Below the pieces are notes generated by a model that ran no database searches, was not told the DNA's origin, and worked only from the letters and a program-made list of their open reading frames with translations. This document shows, in pieces, positions 53,219 through 64,000 of a stretch of DNA of 64,000 bases (the stretch's first letter is position 1; each line of letters begins with the position of its first letter). The position numbers were made by a program, and so were the translations under genes. The DNA is from Onthophagus taurus (Eukaryota; Arthropoda; Insecta; Coleoptera; Scarabaeidae), in NCBI RefSeq assembly GCF_036711975.1, contig NC_091966.1, forward strand, positions 2,735,501 through 2,799,500. Direction: 5' to 3'.

Positions 53219-56200
53219 TTATAACCATTTCCCATTTCAAAAGTTAGTCTGGAATTACATGGATCAGATAGTTTGGACTCCTGTTCAAATAAGGCTAAAG
53301 GTTTCTTCTTTAGCATTATTTGAACAGGAGTCCAAACTTCAAAAATGTTAGGAATTAGGTTGGCAGAATTACAAACTGCTAGAAAATCTGGAATTACACG
53401 GACCAAACGCTAAATAGCAATACTGGAGAGTTGAAGAAAAAGTCTGGTGGCTCACTAACAGGATGTTATGCTGCAAAAAAAAGTCTGAAATTGTATTGGT
53501 CATGCTCCATATTGCAAAAATAAATCTGGAATTATATTGAACAGAAACTGTATAATAAAAAAAACGTTTAGACTTATTTGAAGAAAAGTCCAAACTTCAA
53601 AAGTGTCAGGAATAACGTTGGCAGAATAATAAACTGCACGAAAAAGTTTAGAATTACACGCACAGAACGCTGAATAGCAAGAGAAAGTATATAATTACAC
53701 TGGCAAGTTGAAGAAAAAGTCTGGTGTCTCGCTGAATGGACGTTATGCTGCAAGAGAAACTCCAAAATTATTCTGGACAGGCTCCACATTTGAATAAGTC
53801 TGGAACGACCTGACACTATAGAGATAATAATCATTTATATACGCAACTAAGAGTCTAAACTTCAAAAAAATGTTAGGATTTTTTGCCTATCAGAACAAGT
53901 TTGGGGCCATGGTACGCCAAAAGTGGATTCCCTTAAGTACGCGAGGTTGGGACAGTCACAAACAATACGACTTACAGTTTCGTCTTCCATTTCACACCCT
54001 CTACAGAAGGATGTATTCGCCAGCTTCATGTAGAACATGTGCTTATATAAACTGCAGTGTCCGGTCAGGAAGTTGGTGAGGAGCCTTAAGTCACTTTTTA
54101 ATTTTCCCAGGAACTGAGTAGATCTCTTCCGATCAGGTTAAAGCAAAGTTTTCTTTGCAAAGACACCTACTGCAGTCTCATCCCATCTATCGCAAAAAGC
54201 TCGATTGGAGCTGTATTAAAAGTTAGAGATACAAACGACTTCTTAGCTGCCCTTATTTCCAGTATGTCCTTTCTGCCACTTTATCGTAACGGTGTTATAA
54301 ATGTTTGGCTCCTCAAGTGGCCTCCAAACTTCAAAAGTGTCAGGAATTACGTTGGCAGAATTATAAACTGCAAGAAAAAGTTTAGAATTATACGGATAGA
54401 ACGCTGAATAGCAAGAGGAAGTATATAATTGCACTGACAACACTGGAAAGTTGAAGAAAAAGTCTGGTATCTCGCAGAATGGACGTCATGCTACAAGAGA
54501 AACTCCAGTATTATTCTGGACAGGCTCCACATTTGAATAAATCTGTAACAACGACCTGATACCATAGAGCAAAATAATCATTTATATTAACACGACCAAA
54601 AGTCTAAACTTCAAAAAAATGTTCGGAATTACGTTAGAACAAATCTGTAATTACACTAGCAAGTCTCCAGATTTTAAGACAAGATCAAAAATTGTGCTGG
54701 ATAGATACCATACTTCACGCAGAAGTCTGGAATTACTTTGGTTAAACTTCAGACTTCAAAAGCAAGTCTAAATTTTAGCTACTAAACACGATATAGCAAA
54801 AACCGTTTGGACTTACTCTAGCTAGGATATAAGGTACAAGGAAATGCCAAGAATCTAACTAATTGAATTCTAAGCTATTAGAGAGATTTAATTATATTGG
54901 AAAATGAGTATTTAAGTGCAGATCATTTTCAGACTTTAAGAAAATATCTGATATTGTGCTGTATAGATGCTATATTACAAGCAAAAATTTGGACTTACTT
55001 CAATCGAGGTTCCAGATACAAGGAAATGTCCTGTATTAAGCTGAACGAATTCCAAATTACAAGAAGCAGCTAAGAATTATGTTCTATAGAATTCTGGACT
55101 ACAAGAACTCTAAAATTAAACGAGCAAGACTCTAGGCTTTATGAACAACACTTGAATGACACTGATAAGATTTCAGACTTTAACTAAATGTTCAGAATTA
55201 TTCTCACCTATTAGAAACTGCAAACAAATTTAGTATTATCTTGGTGACTTTAAGAAAGGACAGGAACAATACCTACAGAAATCTACGCTACAAGAAAAAG
55301 TCTGGAAATACTCTGTTATGTCTCCAGAATTCAAAAATAAGTGTGGAATTAACAGAATCATCAGAAAGTATACAGCAAAAAAAATTTGGAATTACGTTGC
55401 CAGCCTCAAATCTTCAAGAAAATATCAGGAATGCGTTGGTCAAATTCCAATATGCCACAAAAAGATTAATAGGATTTTAGACTATAAATAGAAAGGATTA
55501 CGTTGTCCACATCTTGGCATTGCAGCAAGGCACTTTGTAAATATCAATATAGGCAGTAGTTGAGATTCTGGACCAGACATCATAGAGCAGATATCTGTAA
55601 TTACACCAGCAAGTTTCCAGATTTTAAGACAAGATTAGAAATTGTGCTGGATAGATGCCATATTTCACACAAGTCTGAAATTACTTTGAGGACTTCAAAA
55701 GAAAGTCTGAAATTTCAGCTATTAAACACGATATAGCAAAAACTGTTTGGACTTACTCTAAGCAGAATCTAAGGTACAACAAAATGTCAAGAGTTTAGCT
55801 GACAGAATTTTAAGCTACTAAAGAGTTTGAATTATATTGGAAAATAAGTATTTAAACACAGACCATCTTCAGATTTTAAGAAAATGTCTGATATTGTGCT
55901 AGATAGATGCTATACTATAAGCAAAAGTTTAGAAGTCCCTTAGTTAGACTCTAGACTTCAAAAGCAAATCTGGAATTACAGCGACTTGACACTAACGAGC
56001 AGAAACCGTTTGGACTTACTCTAACCGGGGCTCCAGCTACAAAAAAATGTCCAAAAAAGTGTATTAAGCTGAACGATATCTCACCACACTTTTGAAGTCT
56101 TACTTCAAACATTAAGAGAAAGTCAGGAATAATGCTGACAAGATTTCAGACTTTAACAAAATGTCCAGAATTATTCTGGCCTATTAGAAATTGCAAACAA

Positions 56201-57700
56201 ATTTAGAATTGTCATGGTGACTTTAAGAAAAAGACAGGAACAATACCGACAGAAATCTAAGCTACATGAAAATGTCTGGAATTACTCTGCTAAAGTAAGT
56301 CTCCAGAATTCAAAAATATGTGTGGAATTAACAGAATCATCTGATAGTATATAGAAAAAAAAAATTTGGAATTACGTTTGCCAACCTCGAACTTCAAGAA
56401 AATATCAGGAATTGGGCTGGCCAAATTTCAATATGCTACAAAAAGGTTGATACGATTTTAAACTATAAATAGATGGATGTACACAATTGATAAATATTGG
56501 TTATATACAGATTAATCAAAGGTCCCGTTTTAATTAGGACCACAACAGTGATTTTCTGGATTACTTTGTCTACATTTTGGCATTGCAGCAAGATACTTAG
56601 TAAGTAGCAATATAGGCAGTAGCTGAGATTCTGGACCAGACACCATATAGCAAAATAATCATTTATATTGACGCGACCAAGAATCTAAACTTAAAAAAAA
56701 ATGTTGGGAATTACGATAGGATTTTTTGCCTGTCAGAACAAATCTGTAATTAGACCAGCAATTCTCCACATTTTAAGACAAGATCAGGAATTGTGCTGGA
56801 TAGATGCCATACTTCACGCAAAAGTCTGGAATTACTATGGTTAGACTCCACACTTCAAAAGCAAGTCTGAAATTTCAGCTACTAAAGACGATAACCAGGA
56901 TCTAAGGTAGAAGGAAATGCTAAGGGTTTAGCTGACTGAATTCTAAGCTACTAGAGTTTGAATTATATTGGAAAATAAGTATTATTTAAAACTTCAGACT
57001 TTAAGAAAATATCTGATATTATGTTTGATAGATGTTGTACTACAAGCAAAAGTCCAGATTGCTTTGGTTAGATTCCGGACTTCAAAAGCAAATCTGGAGT
57101 TACAGCGACTAGACACAAATCAGCAAATCCAACTACAAGGAAATGTCCTGTTCATAAGAAAAAGCTAGGAATTATGTTCTATAGTATTCTAGACTACAAA
57201 AAGTCTAAAATTAAGCCAGCTTCTAGACTACAAGAAGTCTAAAATGAAGCCAGCAAGACTCTAGACTTTATGCATAACTCTTGAATGACACTAGTAAGAC
57301 ACCAAACTAAATGTCCAGAATTAATCTGACCTATTAGAAACTGCAAAAACAATTAGAATTAGCCTGGTAACTGTATGAAAAAACAGAAACAATACCGACA
57401 GAAATCTAAGCTAGAAGAAAAAGTCGGGAATTACTCTGCTAAGTCTCCAGAATTCAATAATAAGTGTGGAATTAACAGAATCATCAGAAAGTATACAGAG
57501 GGTATAAGAGTATATAGAAAATTACGTTTATCACAAAAAGGTTGATTGGATTTTAGACTATAAATAGAAAAAAGGTTGCGTTTTAATTTAGACTAGAACA
57601 GTGATCTTCTGGATTACTTTGTCCACATTTTGGTATTGCAGCAAGGCACTTAGTATGTAGCAACATAGGCAGCAGTTGAGATTATGGTACTCTTAACAAG
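53219..57700. repeat. Diverged tandem region built on an aagtctggaattac word
   Basis: Words like aagtctggaattac, actccagacttcaaaa and aagaaaatgtctgatatt recur throughout at irregular 25-40-base spacing. On a larger scale a block starting near caaatctgtaattacac appears three times (about 54645, 55587 and 56742), so units of about 0.95-1.15 kb were duplicated after the short words arose. No gene seen apart from a retroelement fragment at 53870-54120. Confidence 0.75.
53870..54120 (-). pseudogene. Non-LTR retrotransposon tail fragment
   Basis: The minus strand reads DLRLLTNFLTGHCSLYKHMF then SFCRGCEMEDETVSRIVCDC and PNLAYLRESTFG. The L.TGHC..L...M.....C..C...ET..H(R)I.C.CP.L pattern is the zinc-knuckle tail after the RNase H domain of Jockey/R1-type elements. 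Only this fragment remains. Confidence 0.75.
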
Positions 57701-58468
57701 TGATCTTGAAATAGATGGGTAGCATGATAGCCATAAAGCAACGCGAACAATGTATGATGCCTTATCAAGACTCTTAATACAAAGAAATTAATTTTTTGAT
57801 TTAATTTCGAACGGATGTGTAAGATTTGCAGACCCTAACAACTCTTAACTAGTTCTCTTGGGAGGAGTATCATAAAACTGATGAGAATCTCTGAATTTTT
57901 CTTTATAATAAATTAATTTTTCTTTAAACTATTTCAAACAGATCAAGAATAAAATTTTATTAATAGGAAAAATAAAGAGGTTGCACACTTTATTAAGATT
58001 GAATCAAAAGAAAATTTCTCAACATTTGAGCTGAATAAAATGTCATCAATACACCAAAAAAATTTTTGTATGTGATATCATATATGCACCTTATTACTAC
58101 AACTATTTTAGTTATATCATTATGTACAAATGTATATAAAACGTTAAATATTTATGTAGAATTGAAATTGAAAAAAAAATAAACTTTAAGTAATCAACAG
58201 TATACTAAAACGCTGCCTTTTGTACAAAATCCATTCAAAGAACATCAAAAGTAAATTAGGAACGTTTAGATGTTAAATTCATAATTGGCAATAAACAGCG
58301 ATATTTGACCAAGCAAAATGATTTATTTCGCTACATTTGAAAAAATAATAACATGATGTGAAACAATTTTCTTTCCTCATTAATATTATTTGTACAAAAA
58401 GCAACAAATACAATAATAATAGCTGTTGTTTATCTGTAATAATTGTTAGTGCGCTATAGTAACTAATG

Positions 58469-59815
58469 TTAAACAATTTCATATTTGTCTGGGAAGAGAA
58501 CCGTTTCCACGTTGTGATTAACCGGCGAATCATCATCCACAAATAATACATCTGTTACCTATAAAAAAAAATTAAGACATAATTAAGAAATAAATACAAA
58601 AAAATTATTATTTCCACCTTAATTTTAGCATATGTACTCTTAGAAGTAAAGTTTATCGTTAACGGAAAGAAATCGTTTGGAGTCGATTTCGGCACGGAAA
58701 ATTCTAACGAACCATTTTTAGTACTTGAATCAATTAAGGCTAATGACCAAATCAGTTGATTTCTTTTTGCTTCGTGCGTATAATTTCCCTCGCACTCTGA
58801 CACTACCGGTTTACTTCCCATACTAAAAACACAAAATATTCAATAACTTATTATTTTATTTTCTTTTTAATCGTCAACTTACGGAAGTGGAATATAAATG
58901 TTAACATCAGACAATTCCAAATCAGTATGAGTTAATTCATATTCGATGTTAACATCGCAACCTCCATCTCCAGTTTCTGAAGGCCAACAATTAATCAAAA
59001 GCGGAACAAAACTTTCTTCGGTACTTTGTAATCTCCATTTTAACACGCCTACATCTGTATTCAATGGAAATGGTTTTGCAGGATTTTTTAATCCAATCTA
59101 AAAATTGTGTTAATTTTATTCAAAAAAGTTATTTTTTTTTAATTAATGAGTTACCAATGATCTCATTTTAAAGAGTTCTCTATCAACGTTAGGATGCGTT
59201 TGCAATTGCACCCCTCTGTTATCAGAATTATCCAATTTAACGCGAATACGTCCCCATTGCTCGTTACCGATGTGCAAAGTAATCAATCCAAGTAATTCGA
59301 AAGATTGCACCCCACCATCGCGGCCCATCCGAACGACTAATTTCTCTTCCGATCTTAAATGAACCCCATCCATTTCTTGTTTTATAGCTGGAGCTTTATG
59401 TCCGGGTTGCGCTACATTATTTAATACTGGAGTGTGAACGTTTTCTCCTTCTGATTTTAATTGATCAACAAATGATTCTACATCTCTCGATTTTCCACCT
59501 AGTTTCATACCACGTGCTGGAGCAGTAGTTTTTCTATAATGATATTATTTTATCATTAAATATTACTTGAAATACGACGACAAATTAAAATGATGACTTT
59601 AATACATACTGTACAGTGTAAGACGGTGGTTTAATATCGTTGCTTATATTAGATACATCACCAACGACTGGAGTTGGATTATAACCGGTTGAATTACCAA
59701 ATCCTGTGCTACTAGAAAACCCACCTTTCCCCCCACGTTTATTCGCTTCCATTTTTTGGCGCTGTAATTCTTTAGCTTTTTCCCTCATTTTGTTCTTTGC
59801 TTCTCTTTCTTGTGT
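58469..59815 (-). CDS. deltaCOP: Coatomer subunit delta (delta-COP), C-terminal exons
   Basis: Exons on the minus strand 59815-59610, 59533-59155, 59097-58883, 58822-58618 and 58558-58469, in phase, encoding 364 aa to the stop at 58471-58469. Delta-COP is part of the COPI coat that returns cargo from Golgi to ER; it binds Arf1-GTP membranes with the other F-subcomplex members. The first exon here carries the charged EREAKNKMREKAKELQRQKM helix and a Gly/Ser-rich linker; VESFVDQLKSEGE follows, then the mu-homology domain (MDGVHLRSEEKLVVRMGRDG, GLKNPAKPFPLNTDVGVLKW, SDVNIYIPLP, SGSLEF-like GSLEFSVPK). It ends VETVLFPDKYEIV. About 150 N-terminal residues (longin-like domain) lie beyond the right edge, so the intron exceeds 4.1 kb. 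TTTATT at 58322-58327 may be the minus-strand poly(A) signal. Confidence 0.95.
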
Positions 59816-60003
59816 CTAAGAACACACAAAAAATTAATTAACCCCTTATATTCTTGTCATCATAATTATAAACATTTTGGGGGTCATTGTCTGAGAAATT
59901 CCAAGTGCGTAGAAGTACTTGGCCAGTATAATAAAACCTCAAAAGGGTTTGACGTTCTCAGCCGAAACGTATAACTTATATATGGGCATAAACATTCAAT
60001 TCA

Positions 60004-60246
60004 ATGCGAAAAATGGAAGTGTGCAAGCCAGATATAAATAGCTTTTGCTATTGCTGTGGTAAATATGTACCAAAATATGAAAAAAAGCGAATATTCAGTG
60101 CTAATTTTGTTCAAATATACGGGTACTTCAACCACAAAGTTATAGTGAACAAAAATAAGGTGCCAAATATAGTGTGTAAAAGTTGTTACAATCGTCTAAT
60201 GGATTGGAAAAATAGAAGATCCAAGATACAAAATGAACTTTTTTGA
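60004..60246 (+). pseudogene. Transposon-type zinc-binding N-terminal fragment
   Basis: 80 codons: MEVCKPDINSFCYCCGKYVP ... NIVCKSCYNRLMDWKNRR. The two CxxC pairs with a KPDINSFCYxCGK start are a module I recall from transposon-derived proteins of arthropods and Hydra. It stops before any further domain and sits in the delta-COP intron beside an array, so it is probably a leftover. Its exact family is not established. Confidence 0.55.
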
Positions 60247-60289
60247 TGCTGATTTAGCTCACGAAGAAACTCTAAAAAGAGGATACTTT

Positions 60290-62930
60290 AATTAATAATT
60301 GTCGATTATTTCAAAAATTTATTTCTCAAGAATTAAAAGCGATTTTTCAAAACGGCTTGTTGCATAAAAAAGAGCATACTTTAATTAATAGTTGGTGATA
60401 TTTCCACAAGGATCCTTCATGAAATAAATTTTATAGCGACTTTTGAAAATTATCGATAAAAAATGCAACATCGAAAATGTTAGCAAAACTGCAAATATTG
60501 TTTTCTCAAAAACTAAAAGTTATTTTTCAAAACGGGTTGGTTCATTGGAAAGAGAACACTCTTATTAACACTTTGGGAAATTTTCATACTCATATTCCAA
60601 GAAATGGATTTTATACGAATTTTTAAAACTTAATCGGTGAATATTGCAAACTTCGAAAAAATTGTCGATCACTTCAAAAATTTATTTCTCAAAAACTAAA
60701 AGCGATTTTTCAAAACGGCTTGTTGCATAAAAAAGAGTATACTTTAATTAATAATTGGTGATATTTCCAAAAGGATCCTTCAAATAATTAATTTTATAGC
60801 GAATTTTGAAAGTTATCGATGAAAATTGCAACATCGAAAATGTTAGCAAAACTTCAAATATTGTTTTCTCAAAAACTAAAAGTTATTTTTCAAAACGGGT
60901 TGGTTCATTGGAAAGAGGACACTTTTATTAACACTTTAGGAAATTTTCATACTCCTATTCCAAGAAATGGATTTTATACGAATTTTTAAAACTTAATCGG
61001 TGAATATTGAAAATTCGAAAAAATTGTCGTTCACTTCAAAAATTTATTTCTCAAAAACTAAAAGTGATTTGTCAAAACGGCTTGTTGCATTAAAAAGAGG
61101 ATACTTTAATTAATAATTGACGGTATTTCCACAAGGATCCTTCAAAAAATGAATTTTATAGCGAATTTAGAAAATTATCGATGAAAATTGCAACATCGAA
61201 AATGTTATCAAAACTTCAAATATTGTTTTCTCAAAAACGAAAAGTTATTTTTCAAAACGAGTTGGTTCATTAGAAAGAGGACACTTTTATTAACACTTTG
61301 GGAAATTTTCATACTCATATTCCAAGAAATGGATTTTATACGAATTTTTAAAACTTAATCGGTAAATATTGAAAATTCGAAAAAATTCTCGATCATTTCA
61401 AAAATTTATTTCTCAAAAACTAAAGGTAATTTTTCAAAACGGCTTGTTGCATTAAAAAGAGGATACTTTAATTAATAATTGGTAATATTTCCACAAGGGT
61501 CCTTCATGAAATAAATTTTATAGCGACTTTTGAAAATTATCGATAAAAATTGCAACATCGAAAATGTTAGCAAAACTGCAAATATTGTTTTCTCAAAAAC
61601 TAAAAATTATTTTTCAAAACGTGTGAGTTCATTGGAAAGAGGACACTCTTATTAACACTTTGGGAAATTTTCATACTCATATTCCAAGAAATGGATTTTA
61701 TACGAATTTTTAAAACTTAATCGGTGAATATTGAAAATTCGAAAAAATTCTCGATCATTTCAAAAATTTATTTCTCAAAAACTAAAAGCGATTTTTCAAA
61801 ACGGCTTGTTGCATAAAAAAGAGTATACTTTAATTAATAATTGGTGATATTTCCAAAAGGATCCTTCAAATAATTAATTTTATAGCGAATTTTGAAAATT
61901 ATCGATAAAAATTGCAACATCGAAAATGTTAGCAAAACTTCAAATATTGTTTTCTCAAAAACTAAAAATTATTTTTCAAAACGTGTGAGTTCATTGGAAA
62001 GAGGACACTCTTATTAACACTTTGGGAAATTTTCATACTCATATTCCAAGAAATAGATTTTATACGAATTTTTAAAACTTAATCGGTGAATATTGAAAAT
62101 TCGAAAAAATTCTCGATCATTCCAAAAATTTTTTTCTCAAAAACTAAAAGCGATTTTTCAAAACGGCTTGTTGCATAAAAAAGAGTATACTTTAATTAAT
62201 AATTGGTGATATTTCCAAAAGGATCCTTCAAATAATTAATTTTATAGCGAATTTTGAAAATTATCGATGAAAATTGCAACATCGAAAATGTTATCGAAAC
62301 TTCAAATATTGTTTTCCCAAAAACGAAAAGTTATTTTTCAAAACGTGTGAGTTCATTGGAAAGAGGACACTCTTATTAACACTTTGGGAAATTTTCATAC
62401 TCGTATTCCAAGAAATGGATTTTATACGAATTTTTAAAACTTAATCGGCGAATATTGCAAAATTCGAAAAAATTGTCGATCACTTCAAAAATTTATTTCT
62501 CAAAAACTAAAAGTGATTTGTCAAAACGGCTTGTTGCATTAAAAAGAGGATACTTTAATTAATAATTGACGGTATTTCCACAAGGATCCTTCAAAAAATG
62601 AATTTTATAGCGAATTTTGAAAATTATCGATGAAAATTGCAACATCGAAAATTTTATCAAAACTTCAAATATTGTTTTCTCAAAAACTAAAAGTTATTTT
62701 TCAAAACGGGTTGGTTCATTGGCAAGAGGACACTCTTATTACCACTTTGACAAATTTTCAGACTCATATTCCAAGAAATTGATTTTATACGAATTTTTGA
62801 AACTTAATTGGCGGAAATTGCAAAATTCGAAACAATTGTCGATTATTTCAAAAATTTATTTCTTAAGAACTAAAAGTGATTTTTCAAAACGGGTTTTTGC
62901 ATTAAAAAGAGGATACTTTAATTAATAATC
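60290..62930. repeat. 363-bp tandem array made of two half-units, 7 copies
   Basis: Marked by caaggatccttc or its variants near 60408, 60771, 61130, 61493, 61855, 62218 and 62581; spacing about 362. Each unit holds two related halves of about 180 bases: one with aaagcgatttttcaaaacgg then cttgttgcat, the other with aaagttatttttcaaaacgg then gttggttcat. So this is a dimeric higher-order repeat. Confidence 0.92.
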
Positions 62931-63040
62931 GAAAGTGATAACAGCGGCAGTTCTGTTAGTAATGAATGTGATGATGAATTATAAGCGAAGAGAAGAAAAT
63001 TAGACGAAACTGCAACAAGAGATTTTATATATCGTATTGG

Positions 63041-63189
63041 GATTGTTACAATGAGGTTGCTAATGATAAACCTGATATAAATAAAGTTGTATTTAATGAA
63101 AAAAGTCCTATTCGGGTTGGACTTGATTATTTGCAGTGTCCAACACCTAAAAGAGATACTAATTCCTGTGAATGGTGGAGTACTAAGTA
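63041..63189 (+). pseudogene. hAT dimerisation-tail fragment
   Basis: Reads YNEVANDKPDINKVVFNEKS then LDYLQCPTPKRDTNSCEWWS, ending TK-stop. The final EWW motif is typical of the hAT C-terminal dimerisation region. Isolated fragment. Confidence 0.55.
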
Positions 63190-63517
63190 ATAGGTTTTTA
63201 ATATCCGGCCAAAGCCGGATGTTTGGAAACTATCCGGTCGGATTTTAAAAAATGTATCCGTTCCACCACTAATTTGGACTAAACCTGGCGACGGTCACAA
63301 TCCATTGAATTGCTACGCATATGCGAATATCTGGTTGAGCCGAACGCCCACGAGCCACGAGCTTCGTGTGCGCTCGGCTCAGCCCGTTTAGCCAGCGGCA
63401 TGTCGGATATCACAACAGCGCTTGACCTTGAGTGTGCATTTCCCGTGAACATGACTGTACATTTAAACAACCTATTGATAAAACAGAAGGTGGAGATAAA
63501 GATATAAAGACTTCGAG

Positions 63518-63960
63518 ATGTAGATGAGCAGGGTATTGAGGGGCTACTGCAGGTTTCTGGTGAAGGTCTTACCAACGACGACCTTCAGGAACTGGCAGAA
63601 CAAGGAATTGAAGAAGGCGAAAATAGTGGTTCTGAAGACGATGAACTAAAAGAAGTTACTGCAGATTTTCTTAAAAAAGTTTAGAAACGATAACCGAAGT
63701 AGATCAAATTATAGCTAATGACCCAAATTTTGACAGGAGTGTAAAAGTAAGAAGAGGAATTTTGGATGCGATCGCCTACCACCGACATTTGCTTAATGAA
63801 AGAAAAAGAAAGCGACAAATGATTCTAGACGATTTCTTCGCCAAAAAATCAACAATAACAAAAGAACCAAGACATTCATCATCACAAATACAAACTTTAT
63901 ATATATTTATGCAAAAGTTTGTGTTATATAAAATGCAAATTACTAGTATTACAGTTTAAA
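63518..63960 (+). pseudogene. Pogo/Tigger-like transposase C-terminal remnant
   Basis: The + strand reads LTNDDLQELAEQGIEEGENS then DDELKEVTADFLKKV and stops; one frame over it continues TITEVDQIIANDPNFDRSVK, RRGILDAIAYHRHLLNERKR and MILDDFFAKK. The L(T/S)..DL.EL.....EE...D and final LD.FF.K signature is that of pogo/Tigger elements. One frameshift near 63680; no catalytic domain in view. Confidence 0.7.
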
Positions 63961-64000
63961 ATTAAAGCAAAATTTGTTTAGTTTTGGCCGCATATTTCCA

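Noticed and set aside
58279..58551. A 90-codon minus-strand frame at the delta-COP 3' end
   Set aside because: It is out of frame with the true last exon, which reads VTDVLFVDDDSPV and ends YEIV at 58469.
63279..63575. Overlapping frames on both strands near 63.3-63.6 kb
   Set aside because: They arise from a GC-rich stretch next to transposon remnants; neither strand matches a family I know.

Overview
The window is a stretch of insect chromosome. It is AT-rich, has many short spliced exons with GT..AG borders, carries insect-type transposons, and is dominated by one recognisable gene, the ryanodine receptor (RyR). Sequence style and a methionine at a known order-variable RyR site fit a non-lepidopteran insect, perhaps a beetle. 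The order is an inference and I could not test it.

Layout: RyR runs on the + strand from before the left edge to a stop at 43030-43032. I could place 52 exons per transcript, about 4950 codons in continuous reading phase; roughly the first 145 residues lie outside the window. Two exon positions are duplicated as mutually exclusive pairs (6012-6111 / 9756-9855 and 24655-24767 / 24944-25053). A complete cathepsin O-like protease gene lies on the opposite strand inside one RyR intron (3402-4400). To the right of RyR come a four-exon orphan gene for a signal-peptide, seven-membrane-segment protein (46385-47832, minus), an intronless C2H2 zinc-finger gene (50832-51815, minus), an intronless Rab geranylgeranyltransferase beta gene (52134-53135, plus; head-to-head with the zinc-finger gene across 318 bp containing a perfect TGACGTCA site), and the C-terminal five exons of the coatomer delta subunit (58469-59815, minus; the gene continues off the right edge).

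The large introns and intergenic gaps are mostly repeats. There are at least four Tc1/mariner-type families (11.8, 19.6, 26.3, 32-36 and 43.8 kb), three foldback or miniature TIR elements in the 6.1-9.8 kb intron, decayed hAT, piggyBac, pogo/Tigger and non-LTR pieces, one solo LTR, and a hAT-type miniature element with an exact 8-bp target duplication (38470-38793). Seven unrelated tandem arrays occur at 20.7, 28.6, 33.1, 40.5, 48.1, 53.2 and 60.3 kb; two of them show two-unit higher-order periodicity.

The genes have no obvious joint pathway. RyR is the ER/SR calcium-release channel, cathepsin O a lysosomal-type protease, RabGGT-beta and delta-COP both serve membrane traffic, and the 7TM protein and zinc-finger protein are of unknown function. 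I found no tRNA, rRNA, CRISPR or viral gene. Repeat and transposon identities come from reading the sequence by eye, without database searches.
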